Part shown: piece by piece, positions 30,898 to 41,900 of the stretch
Layout of the letters: each line of letters starts with the position of its first letter
Position numbering within the stretch: position 1 is the stretch's first letter
Source of the DNA: Leucosporidium creatinivorum
Lineage: Eukaryota > Basidiomycota > Microbotryomycetes > Leucosporidiales > Leucosporidiaceae
DNA: 64,000 bases
Assembly: GCA_001600635.1 (NCBI GenBank)
Contig: BCKL01000020.1
Span: 62,001 to 126,000 of the forward strand
Direction of reading: 5' to 3'
Position numbers and translations under genes: made by a program
The notes under the pieces: model-generated
Databases searched by the model: none
What the model was told of the DNA's origin: nothing
The model's input: the letters and a program-made list of their open reading frames with translations, nothing else

Positions 30898-32854
30898 TTA
30901 GCAATCCAACTCCACCTCCAACCCGACGCCTACGCCCCTCCCCATGTCCCCACCCTTCCACTGCCACACCTCGAACTTGTGGTTCAACCCCTCGTTCTCA
31001 TGCACCGAGTAGGTGCTGCCACATCCTCCACCGCCTGGGCTCCTCCTCACATAATACAACTCCCTAATCCTCGAATGCAGCAGGCTCATCGAGCACAGCA
31101 GGCAGGGCTCATGGGACATGAACACGGTCAACCCGGTGAGGAGGTAAGGCGCCGGTTCGCCCGCGACGAGGGGAGCGGAACGGGCGTTGGCGCGGTCGAG
31201 GATTGCGACCGAGTCGATGGCGTTCGAGGCGGCGTGGCAGAGGATGTTGCGGGTTGAGAGGCGGGTGTCGGTGCAGCGGGCGAGGGAGAGGGGGAGGGAG
31301 AGGGAGGAGTGGACGCGAGGGTCGAAAGAATCGGCGACGTGACAGGCGATGGGGTGCTGTGTAGAGAAGAGGGTTACTCGAGCTGTCACAGCTCGGAGAT
31401 GTCACGACTTACCTCGCCCCGTTCTCCAGCTTCCTTCGCCGCGTTCCAAACCTTCTCCGCCTCCCTCCGAATCCAAATCTCCTTCGCCCTCTCCCAACCC
31501 TTCGACCTCGGCAACGCCTTCGGTCCCTCCCTAATATGCACCATCTGCACGGGCCAAACCCTTCCCCACTCTTCCGCCTGCGCATCGGTCCTCGCAATAG
31601 TAGCGGGCACGTCCACCTGGAAGACCTCAGGGAGCGCGATATCGGCTGCCGCAAGAGTAGTAGCGAGTGGTGAGGCAGCGAGGAGGGTGATGAAGTCGGT
31701 GGGAGCGGTGTGGACAGGGAAGAGGAGGACCGAGATGGTCGAGTCGGCGCCGACGGAGGTTTCGGTGCGGTCGACTTGGCGGACGCGCTTGAGGTGGCCG
31801 AGCTCGTCGAATCGGGCGGCGTGCTTGCGGACGAAGGCGAAGGCGAGTTGGGCGTAGCGGGCGGGGAGGAGCATGGCGTGACAGGGGACTGTTGTCGGTG
31901 AGGAAGGCGGAGGAGAGTGGGAGGGCTCTCGGTCAGCGACTGGCGAGCGAAGGAGAAGGGAGAGCTTGTCACGTACAAGTCGTCAAGGGCATATTCTCGG
32001 GATCGATAATATTGGTGACCTTCTCCCACTCCAACTCTTCAAACGGCACAATCTCCAAGTCCCACTCCTTCTTCTCCTTCTCCGTCCTCTTGCGGTTCTT
32101 GCCCCTCTTGTACTCGCTCTCCTCAAACTCCATCCCGCCCAATCCACCCCACTCACCCTCGTCGCTAACGGCGGAAGAACGAGGAGCATCTCCCTCGAAT
32201 TGAGCGCCGTGGCCATAGAAGATGCAGAGCTCGTCGCCCGAGGTGATGCGCTTGAAGGTCGTGTATTGGATCGTGTAGGAGGAAGTGAGGAGCTCGAAGG
32301 TGACGTTGGGAGTGGTCGAGTGGTTGAAGAGAGAGCCTAACAGGGGAAGCTGGAGTCAGCGCCGAGCACCGAGAATCGTCGTTCTCACAAAGCTCACCCA
32401 TTCCCAGAGCCAACGCCATACCGCCCTCCTTGCCCTTCCAAGTGAAGACATATCCCCTCAACACACTACCCTCCACTCCCTTGCCCTCGCCCTTGTTTCC
32501 TCCGCCGTAATACTCCTCGTTCGTCAAGAGCAGGACGGGCGAGATATCGATGAGCGTGCCAGCGGGGATGTCGGCTGTCGCGTAAACTCCGCGACCCTTG
32601 CCGGGCGAGGAGAGGATGGCGATAGGCGAGCGATGGAGCGTCGGCGTCGTCGAAGGATAGACGGGAGGAGGTGGGTACGAGTAGGCGATCGAAGCCGTCG
32701 CTGGCTCGGGCTGGAGCGTAGACTGATGTGCTACAGCAGTCTCATCTTGTACGAGCTCCTGCTCGGCGCTGACCTGATCGTCTTGGACGTTCAGCGCGTG
32801 AAGCGAAGGCAATTCCGGTTGTTCGAGGAGGTCCTGTGGGTCGATAGCGGGCAT
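30898..32854 (-). CDS. TAD3: SET-domain protein fused to tRNA adenosine deaminase subunit Tad3
   Basis: The N-terminal half has a compact SET domain: GKGRGVYATADIPAGTLIDI, then, after an intron near 32340-32400, SLFNHSTTPNVTFELL and DELCIFYGHGAQF. A second intron (gtacgt donor near 31980, ctgacc branch, caacag acceptor) joins ENMPLTTF in frame to PCHAMLLPARYAQLAF. This leads to a Tad3-type half: HLKRVRQVDR, HAASNAIDSVAILD where active deaminases have HAE, and the zinc pair SHEPCLLCSMSLLHSR, ending EVWQWKGGD. Tad3 is the non-catalytic partner of Tad2 that makes inosine at the wobble position of tRNA. No stop separates the halves, so one fused protein is the simplest reading; two genes would need an alternative exon. 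An upstream exon near 33020 could extend the N-terminus. Confidence 0.75.
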
Positions 32855-33291
32855 CCCGCCGCTAGTTTGGATAGGTGTAGGCTCGAGTTGGGTTTTACTG
32901 AGGTTGCTACCATGGTCGAAGATGACCTGTAGGGCAGCACACCGTCAGCACCGACGCGTTTGAGACGGAGGGAAAGCAAAAGCGAGCAAAGCAAGGCTCA
33001 CATTGGCACTAGGAGTAGTAATGGTGGAAAGGTGGGGGTAAGTTGGGCGAGAATTGAGCTCTTGTAGCGTACTACACGAAGAGCTGGAAGGGAGCGAAAG
33101 CGAGAGACGAGCGAAAGCGGACGAGAAGAGAAGGAAGGAGACCCTTTCCGAGGCGAGTCAAATCTAAAGGGGCAGGAGCGCCGAGCTGCAAAGGGTTGGC
33201 TTCCTACTCACCACTTTGCCTCGTTTTTGTATCTCAGCAGCCGCTCAATTAGTTAGCTCTCACTCTACCGCCCTACAACTGCAAGTGCACA
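32855..33291. promoter_or_regulatory. Divergent interval between SET-TAD3 and TRP4
   Basis: The two genes are transcribed away from each other. On the minus strand an intron (donor gtgagc near 32999, acceptor ctacag near 32927) probably belongs to the 5' end of the SET-Tad3 transcript. No regulatory element was identified. Confidence 0.4.
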
Positions 33292-34745
33292 ATGGACAGC
33301 TACCGACACGGCGACGGAGCCGCTACACCTCGCGACGTAACTCGCATCATTGGGTGAGCATATAGTCCTGCATCCGACAGCTTCACGTTGCCAGCCCTGC
33401 TCACACGACGTCTGATATCCTACAGCGACACTCCATCCGAAGCATCATCGCCTGCTCCTTCCTCCTTTGAAGGGTCCGAGCCCGCCTTTTCGCCGGTCTC
33501 GTTCGCCCTACTATTGAAGAAGTTGGTGCTGCACCCCGATACCTTCACCCTCGACGACACCCGCGCCGCCTTCTACCACCTCGCATCTCCTACCGGCGCT
33601 TCAGCTCCTCAAATCGGCGCTTTCCTCTCTGCCCTTCGCTTGACTGGGAAGGATGGACAACCGAGCGTGGTAGCAGCGTGTGCGGACGTCATGCAGAGGC
33701 ATGCTCTTGCTGTGGATGTAGGAAGTCATGGAGAGGGGCCCGTGTGCGATATTGTCGGCACCGGAGGAGACGGTCAGAACACCTTCAATGTGTCGACCAC
33801 GGCCGGTATCGTCGCTGCTGGAGCTGGTTGCAGGGTCTACAAGGTGAGCTCTCTGCCCTCTGCTGATTTCAGCTTCCCTCTCTCTCCTTTCGGCTCACAA
33901 TCGCTGACTTTCGTCCTCTCCCTCTCCCACGTTCCCCTTCGGCGCTATCTCCCTCAATAGCACGGCAACAAAGCCGCCACCTCCTCCTCGGGTTCCGCCG
34001 ACATTCTCCTCTCCCTCGGCTGCCCCGTGACCACCCTCCCCGCCTCCGCCATCCCCACCGTCGCCTCCCAATCGCCCTTCCTCTTCCTCTACGCGCCAAA
34101 CTACCACCCCGCCATGGTCCGCGTCGCGCCCATTCGCAAGCAACTCGGATTCCCTACCGTCTTCAACGCCCTTGGTCCTCTGATCAACCCTGCGAGGCCG
34201 GGAGCGATGATTGTCGGCGTTCATTCGAGGTTCTTGGGTCCTATCTTTGCTGAGGCGCTCAAGATTACGGGTGTAGAGAGGGCTTGGGTCGTGTGCGGTG
34301 CAGAGGGATTGGATGAGATCAGCCCAGCAGGCGATACCTACGTCGGTCCCTCCTACTTCTCGCCGAAATCGAACTCCGAGCTGACCCTCTCTTCTCACTC
34401 TCTCAGGTTTGGGACCTCAAAGACCACACCATCACCGAGCGCACCATCTCCCCTCTCGACTTCGGCCTCCCCCTCAACCCCATCTCCACCGTCGCGGGCG
34501 GTACGCCTCTCGAGAACGCCGCAACTCTCGATCTCCTCCTCGACGACAAGCTCGGTCACTCGAACCCCATCGAAAACTTTGTGGTCCTTAACACGGCAGC
34601 GCTGTTGGTTGTTGCGGGGAGGGCGGAGAACCCGAAGGAGGGTGTCGAGATGGCGAGGAGGAGTATTGCGGAGGGAAGGGCGAAGGAGGCGCTCGCTAAG
34701 TTTAGGAAGGCGAGCCAGGCTGACGCGGAGAGCGTGCCGGTATAG
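33292..34745 (+). CDS. TRP4: Anthranilate phosphoribosyltransferase
   Basis: The enzyme transfers phosphoribose from PRPP to anthranilate in tryptophan synthesis. The start MDSYRHGDGAATPRDVTRII is followed by an intron near 33354-33425. The core carries the PRPP-binding DIVGTGGDGQNTFNVST, then, after a second intron, HGNKAATSSSGSADILLSLG, and the anthranilate-site sequence VRKQLG-like (VAPIRKQLGFPTVFNALGPL). A third intron near 34345-34406 precedes WDLKDHTITERTISPLDFGL, and the end is SQADAESVPV. Length and motif order fit fungal Trp4. It shares a divergent promoter with the SET-Tad3 gene. Confidence 0.92.
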
Positions 34746-35059
34746 AGCATCGGAGTTGATGAAAGCAAAAGCCACCGAGTGGCATGTCGATATTGTCGGA
34801 CACCGAAGCGAGAGGCGAGAGCTCGAGGTCGCGAAGACCTCAACCGCTGCTCTCGGCGAGGAGGGTCGAGCAAGATGGCTCAGATGAGAAGCTCGATTGC
34901 TATCGTAGAGTAATACACGTCTTTCATACATCTCTCCTTCCATTTCTTGACCCTTTGAGCTGCACACGACCTGCGAAGGCAGCAGCGTCAGCTCGACTCA
35001 TCATCGCCGAGCAGCGAGAGCGAAGGCCACCGGCTCACCAGATCCAGAAGGGCAGGAAA
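34746..35059. other. Convergent gap after TRP4
   Basis: The interval is a 3' flank shared by TRP4 and F-box gene 7. No gene or repeat is seen. Confidence 0.4.
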
Positions 35060-36221
35060 TTAGTCTGCACAAGAACAGAAGTGAGTCAATGTGTGAGACC
35101 AAGCTACGAAAAGAGCCGCTGACCTGTGAAGTAGCGCTCCGCGCCTCGAGGCTCAATTCCTACCGCTCGGCAGGCCGCTTCCCACGGGCTCTCCTCGGCA
35201 TCGCCTCTGTAAAGATACTCCCACGCATCGGAGATTCTCCAGCGGCGTAGCTGAGCTATGGACGGCAGGTCCAGCACTTCGAGAAGCTCGGGCGGCAGTC
35301 GATGGGCGAGGGGGTTAATGCCGAGCCTGGATGTGACCAGTAAGGTGAGAGGGTGGGCAATGAGGGAGAGAAGGAGTTTGAGAGTAGGTGGGTTTGCGCT
35401 GTAGAGATTGAGAGCTGTGAGCGAGGTGCAAGCGGGGAGTATGGCATCGAGGAGAGAGAGAATGGGAGGAGAGAGGTCGGCGATGGGAGAGAACGCGGCG
35501 ACTATGGGGAGCGTCAGGCTGAGCTGGGAGAGTTGAGGTGCTACCTCCAGAAGGGACTGTTGGAGCTCGTTGGTGGGGTCACTAAGCTTGCAGTACAACT
35601 CGAGGCGGGTGAGCTGAGGCGCCCGTTTTGAAAGGGGGACGAGGAAGGAGGGGAGGTCGGGTAGGAGAGTCTCGAGGGCAAGGCTGTTGAGCATCAGTGA
35701 GGAAGCCTCCATGAAGTCTTTGTCAACCGTGACCTCCCCGTACAGCGACAATCGGCGAAGCTCTATCAGGGAAGGCGCCACCCTGCATCAGTTTCGGAGC
35801 GAAACGGATCGGATGAGGAGAGAGACCTACTGCCGACCACATCCTTATGTGAGGCGTTGAGCTCGATGCCGTTGCCGTGGATGTCTAGCTCTCCCACCAT
35901 GATCTGCAGGCGTTGCAGCGTCGCTAGCTCGTCGGCCGAATCGGGCGCGTCGACAAAAAGGCGCTTCAAGCGCATCGGACGGGATCCTCGACTGCTGGAT
36001 ATTGCGTTGATGAACCTCGTCCACTGTGGATCCCGGCAGTTGACCTCGTGGGTTGAGCTGAGGAGATCCTGCGACGGGGCGCGCCAATCCCGGGCGACGA
36101 GTGAGGTCCGGGTGAATAGGTGTCTGGTGAACTTCTGTCGCCCGGCGTAAGTCTGATTGTCTTCTGTGAGCTCAAGGATGCGGTGGAGGATCTCGGGAGG
36201 TAGGTCCTGGATGACAGCCAT
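35060..36221 (-). CDS. F-box family protein 7, cassette 4 second gene
   Basis: The protein starts MAVIQDLPPEILHRILEL, then LVARDWRAPSQDLLSST and a central intron whose frame-keeping donor reads gtctct (near 35829). The second exon gives LIELRRLSLYGEVTV, PQLTRLELYCKLSD and LRRWRISDAWEYLY, then CRAVGIEPRGAERYFT. The terminal intron gives D and, unlike the others, TAA. The 25-base micro-exon after the terminal acceptor seen in most paralogues is not conserved here. It is the intact counterpart of the broken gene at 17118-18546. A substrate-adaptor role is inferred from the F-box. Confidence 0.75.
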
Positions 36222-36469
36222 CTCGGCGGAGGGGAGCAGCTCGGCGATCAATTGGGGGGGTGGGGGGAGGAGTGTAGCTGTGTTTGGAGGCCAGATGTTA
36301 GCCTCGCGTTTCGGTTTGATCCTCTGTAGCTCTCCAACTTCCTGCGACCCGTCAGCTGGTTCCTCATAGCTCAACCGAACCCTCCTCAGCGCTCCCGCTC
36401 GCCCACTATCGTCCTCTCCACCTCCGAGCACACACAGAACGCTTCGTTGCCCTCCCCAGAACAGCACTA

Positions 36470-36950
36470 CTCACCTTCAGCAGCAATCTTCAACTCCGAG
36501 GAGCAGCAGCTTTCCGGGCGTCTCTTCTCAGCACAGCGCGCGGTCCTGTTCTCCTTCCCAGCTTCGAGAGCAGCTTCTACGACGACGAGGGAAGAGCGGG
36601 CGAGGGTGGTAGAGTGTGGTAGTAGAGCTGTCCTTTTGTCACAGCTGAGCGAGCTGTCGAAGAGGGCGAAAAGAGCGAGACGAGCAAAGCGAATGGCGGG
36701 AGGGCAAGGAGCAAACGGACGTCTGAGCTCGGGGGTTTCGAGCGGAGAGGGTGAAGGAAGAGGGGGTGCTGGGAGTCGGATGAGTCGGAGTGGGGTCAAT
36801 AGTAGAGTGCAGAGTGGGTATGGAGAGCTGCTGTAGCACGGCAAGGTCCTCTGCTGCTCGCCCTCGGCGCAGCCAATTCCGCCTGGCTCTCCGCCCTGGT
36901 CAGCTCTCTGCTGCTCTCCACCCGACTTGAAATCTTGTCTGGCCATTCAA
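36470..36950 (-). repeat. Conserved leader block upstream of F-box gene 7
   Basis: Read on the minus strand it matches the other blocks in order: gctgcgccgag, agacgtccgtttgctccttg, gacagctctactaccacac, then attgctgctgaag and a gtgagtagtgc donor near 36475. The acceptor near 36345 is preceded by a ctgac branch. Confidence 0.6.
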
Positions 36951-37019
36951 GAGAGTCCTGCACCGCTACTGAGTTTTAGAAACCTTCGAGGCAGCTAGCA
37001 GCTCGTCGAGCCCCGATCG

Positions 37020-37256
37020 ACCATCGCCGAGCCTCCTTCGCCGTCTCTCGCTCTTGCTGCAAGGTTAGCGTACAGAGCAAGCTCGATCGCATGGCAGGGG
37101 TATCTCAAATCTTGGACAGCGTATCCTCGCTCTCTCGTACATCGCCTCGCCGCTCCAGCATGTCTGCGAGGGATTGAAGGAGGTCAGCGCCGAGGTCGAA
37201 GGCGCGCTTCGAAGGGAGAGGGGAAATAGGCCCACCGTTTGTAGTGGTCGAGACAT
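37020..37256 (-). repeat. Family 3' block after F-box gene 8
   Basis: On the minus strand it contains the micro-exon end acaaacg, a gtgggcctat donor, a ctgac branch and an acceptor near 37168, then the shared gcgagagacggcgaagg run. It leads directly into the leader block of gene 7, giving the head-to-tail cassette order. Confidence 0.6.
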
Positions 37257-38416
37257 CAGTCTGTAAGAAGAGAGGGTCAGCTTCGAGCTATGATAGCGAA
37301 GGGCGATGTAGCTCACCCGTGAAGTAGCGTCGGTCGTCGCGAGGCTCAACTCCTCGAGCTCGACAAGCTGCGTGCCATTCCTCCCCCATCGTCCCGCTCA
37401 AAGCTTCTTCATAGCCCTTAAACAAGAAGTTTTTAGTCATCCTCCACCGTCGTAGCTGAGCCATGCAAGGAAGAGTGAAGGCGTCGACCAGTTCCTTCGG
37501 CAGCTGATGTTCGTGCTCTTCGAGTCGAAGGCCGATAACGTCGAGGAGGATGAGAGGATGCTCTAAGAGGGAGAGGGTGCTGTACAGTTCTACCGCGCAG
37601 CATCCTTCCACCGAGAGTGCGGTGAGAGAGGTGCAGGCGCGGAAGAAGGGCTCGAAGCAGGAGAGGCTGTCGTGCCGTTGATTCGGAAGGGATGTAACGG
37701 CAATGTCCAGTTGCTGGAGTTGCGGGGCCACTGAACGAAGAGGTGTGACGTCGAAGGGGGCGCCCGACCGAGTGCTGACCCATTGCAGGTCAAGGCGAGT
37801 GAGCCGAGGGGCGATAGTCAAGAGTGGTTGGAGGAAGGAGGGGAGGCGTGGAAGGGACGAATGCAGGCGGAGAACTTCTAGTGCCATCGTTCCTACGTCT
37901 TGTGAATCTCCTTCGAGGGTGATGGGGGTTGCCAGAGCCAGGATGCGGAGACCTACGAAAGTGATCAAGGGAAGGTGAGCGTCGCTATTCTGTGTACCCT
38001 GATTGAGCGAGGAGTGCACCTTGCAGTAACGGCAAGTGGGCTCCGCCGACGAGCAAAGGAGACGTGTACACGTGCAGCTCCTCCACCTTGACTTTGTTCG
38101 TTGCCCGAAGGGCGAACCTACTCAGCGCCGAGTAGTTGGTGCCGGAGAAGCCCAGACGCTTGACACGCTGCAGGCGAAGGGACTTTGACTGTGCAAGTGT
38201 CTGGATGTATCGCGACCATTTCCAGCCTGCTGTATCCATCTTCAAGAGCGAGGAGAGGAGCGACTGGGAAGGAGCTCGCCAGCACGGAGCAACGAGAGCC
38301 GTCCGGGCCAGGCCGTACGTCGACTCGCCCCGAGGTTGGAGGGTGTTCTTGTACTCCACCGACAGTTCGAGGATCCGAGTGAGGATCTCGGTGGGTAGAT
38401 CTTGGATGATGGCCAT
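37257..38416 (-). CDS. F-box family protein 8, cassette 4 first gene
   Basis: The protein starts MAIIQDLPTEILTRILEL, then LVAPCWRAPSQSLLSSLL. A central intron (donor gtgcac near 38023, acceptor cgtag near 37953) joins LLQG to LRILALATPI in phase 1. The body has PRLTRLDLQWVSTRS, PQLQQLDIAVTSL and MAQLRRWRMTKN, then CRARGVEPRDDRRYFT, a terminal intron, D and stop at 37257. It looks intact. The upstream region differs from the leader block of other copies; instead the gene is divergent from the protein kinase with about 540 bases between starts. Confidence 0.75.
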
Positions 38417-38960
38417 TTTCGGCGAAGGGGAGGTAGGGCCGAGCGGCGAAGAGAGGTGGAGATTAGGCGAGGGCTGCAGGCAGCGGAGCGTGTTAGTTGC
38501 AGCGTCTCTGAGCTAATCGAGAGAGGCGTGTAAAGCGGTCAGGCGAAGCTGGCAACCCACCTGAAGTGGTGAAGGCGGCCAGAGATGAGCAGTTTGCAAG
38601 CGAGAGCCGAGCTGAGCGGTAGCGTAGCAGAACGCTGGTAGAGATGTTACGAGTCGACGGAACCGACGAGACGAGCAATGAAGTACAGCGAGCCAAGGGC
38701 AGGAGCACAAGAAGCGATTCGAGCTCCAGCGCGCTTTTGGCTTCGCCTTTATCCTCGAAAGTCGCTCGGAATCGTCCTACAGCACCAGAATCAGTCGGTA
38801 ATACATCCCTACAGCCTCAACATTACATCCGACTCGCCTTCGCCTGCTTCCCAAACCGTCCGCCTCCAGCTCGAATCATCGCTCGTCGCGCCTCCGAATA
38901 TAGCTGGGAGCTGCAGAGATGCACGGGCGCGGTTCACGAGGTCACCGTCCAGGTAGTAGC
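38417..38960. promoter_or_regulatory. Divergent interval between F-box gene 8 and the protein kinase
   Basis: An ATG-started frame runs from 38644 on the plus strand but is out of frame with the kinase exons across the first intron, so it is more likely an upstream ORF or chance. No known element was identified. Confidence 0.4.
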
Positions 38961-41900
38961 ATGGCGGGCTCAGCCTCTCAGAAGCAAGCTGTAGGTCTTC
39001 AACCGCCTTTGTTTGGCGCGCCAGCTGACCCTGCCGTCCACCACAGCTCTCGTCGGCCTACGCTTCGCTCGCTAATGAGCTCACTCGCAAGGAGCTGAGG
39101 TCAATAGGCGGCTACAGCTTGGGTCGGACCATCGGTCAAGGTGAGCCCAAGCAGCAGCGCTTCTCCCCAAACGGACCGCGCGATCTGACCATTTGCGGTC
39201 GCTACACGACTACAGGCGCCTTCGGAACCGTCAAACTCGGCGTGCACCGTCTCACCAACACACGAGTAGCCATCAAGGTCGTCCCCAAGTCCCTCCAGAG
39301 CGCTTCGGCGGACCCTTCCTCTCCACTTTCGCTCCTCACGCGCGAGCTGCACCACCATCGCCGACTCCGACACCAGCACATCCTCGCCCTCTACGAGATC
39401 ATCGCTACTGAATCTTCCATCTACCTCGTCTCCGAGCTCTGCAGCGGCGGAGAGCTCTTCGACTACCTTGTCGAGCGGGGTCGGCTCTCGCTGAGCGAAA
39501 CTCGGCGGGTCTTTGGACAACTTGTGCTCGGCGTAGCACACCTCCATCAGAGCGGAGTAGTCCATCGGGATCTCAAGCTCGAGAACATCCTCCTCGACGA
39601 GCGAGTCAACGTCAAGATCGCCGACCTCGGTTTCGGGCGAGAGTTTGAGAAGGGGAGGTGGATGGAGACGTGGGTGGGAACGCTGGGATATTGTGCACCA
39701 GAAGTGGTGGCAGCGAAGCGCTACTTGGGAGAGGGTAGGCTGTCGTCTTCTCGGCTTCTTTGAGCTCTTCGCTGACCTTTCCCCTGCACAGAGGTCGACA
39801 TCTGGTCGCTCGGCGTCATCCTATATACCCTCCTCACTGGCTCACTCCCTTTCGACGACGACGACGAGGCCGTCATGAAGGAACTCATCCTCAAGTGTCA
39901 ATACGACATCCCGAGTTGGCTCGATGATGGTGCGCCGTTCGCTGGTCCTCCGCGACTCGTTGGCTAACATTTTGCGCTCCTCCCTAGACGCCGCCGATCT
40001 CATCAAGTCGATCCTCATTCTCGACCCTCTCGCTCGCCTCCCCCTTCGCTCCATGCTCGCCCACCCCTTCTTCACTCGCCCCTCAGCCGACGAGCACCAG
40101 TCGGGCCACCGACGAGACGCGTCGCCGTCAGTGAGCCGAGACGCCTTCCCTCCGGTCATTCCAGAGGAGGGAAGCATGTCCGACTCGCCCTCGGCCGACC
40201 AGACTACCTTCCGCAACTCTCCTTCGCCTGCCAGCACCCTCCATCCTCCATCCGTCCCTCTCTTTGGCGACCCATCCCACTCATTAACCGCCTCGGACGT
40301 CTCGGATGCCTCCTACTTCTCGGCGATGGGGTCGGAACCAGGACCAAGTCGGTCAGGAGCAACAACGCCCATCACGTCGGATGAGGGCTCTGCTCCTCCT
40401 GCGCCGAGTCTCGATGCTGCCGGCAGCGACGTACTGAAGGGCAAGCAGAAGGCCGACGATCAGACGGCGGCGGCGTCGCTGTCGCTTCTGCATCCGAATG
40501 AGTCGCAGGCGACGCTGAGGAGGGAAGGAGCGGACGACGGCGTCTCGTCAGCGTCGGACTCGACACCTAGGAACGCCTCGACGAGAGGCAGGAGCACTGC
40601 TCCAGCAAGAGCCGAGGAGGAAGCAACACTACCACACTCGCCATCTCTCGTCCCCGTCTCCTCCCTCGGCCTCATCGCACCACCGCTGCAGCGCAACATG
40701 TCCAACTCGTCCTCGGCTGCCTCCATTAAGAGCGCGAGCGGCTCTCCCGTTCCTCACACTCGCACTCCCTCCCGCACAAAACGACGCTCCGTCGGCTCCA
40801 CCTTCTCCGAACGTCTCTTCTCCCTCGACGAGGAGCACCCTTCAGCCAATGTCGACTACCTCGCCCTACTCTCGACGCCCATTCCTCCTCCCCTCTCCAC
40901 TCCACTCGAGCAAGCCCTCCTCGACTCGCTGACGACACTAGGGTTCGACGGAGGACAGATCGTGCATTCGATTACGACGGATGCGTGCGATGCGAGTGGG
41001 GCAGTGTGGTGGATGCTGAAGCGGAAGGCAGACGAGCGGGAGAGGGAGAGGAAGGAGGCCGAGGCAGATGCGGCTCAGCATCAGTCGCCGACGGTATCGA
41101 GGCAGTCGTCTACGAGACGTCCCTCGCCGAATGAGCCGCTTGAGCCGCTGCAGGAGACGCCCGAGAAGCCGAGCACGCCGCCAGCGGACGACAACCGCGC
41201 GAGGAGACCGAGTGCCGAGGAGCACCTTTCGCCGCCTGGACAACAGCGGGAGCCACCACTTACTCCAACGGCCGAGGAGCGACTACAATACTTCCTTCAC
41301 AACCAGCCGCTCAGCCCCACCGCCGGTCCCCTCCTCGAGTACTTCCCCGCCGCTCAAAATTCGCCCTCTCGCAAATCGGCTCTCCTCACCAGCAAGTCGC
41401 GCGAGCAGCTGTCTTCCGGCGGCTCCCCCGAGTCGCAACACTCGTCCCTCCACAACGACAGCCCCGACCTCAGCGACGGCAAGGCGAAGCGAGGTCGCGC
41501 TGGGTCGGTCAGCATGCTCGCTCGGGCGACGTCAGCACTCGGGACGAGCCTCGCGCTCAAGAAGCCGGTCGATGGAGCAGAGGAGAGCAAGGACGATGGC
41601 AGGTCTTCGCCAGCTCGAGGCGGCCTCTTCCATCGCAAGAGCTCCGTTCCCGACCTCGACCCGCCGAGACGAGCCTCGGTGCCGAACGACGACTACCCTC
41701 GCTCGACCCCTCCCGCCTCCCCAGAGAAAGCTCGCAACAACTCGGTCCAACTCGAGAACTCCCCTACGCCCGTCACCCCCGTTCGAGCTCCCGCTCCCTC
41801 CGTTGCCGCCGTCGCCGTCGAGCGGCAAGGCAGCCCTTCCATTTCCACCTCTGGATCGACCAAGACGTTCGACACCATCACCAGCACCTCTAGCCGTCGA

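Noticed and set aside
31409-32029. Alternative minus-strand frame over the SET-Tad3 junction
   Set aside because: It is a proline/serine-rich shadow; the frame with SET and deaminase motifs passes through the intron instead.
38644-38994. ATG-started frame before the kinase
   Set aside because: It does not join in phase to the kinase exons; the frame starting at 38961 does. It may be an upstream ORF.
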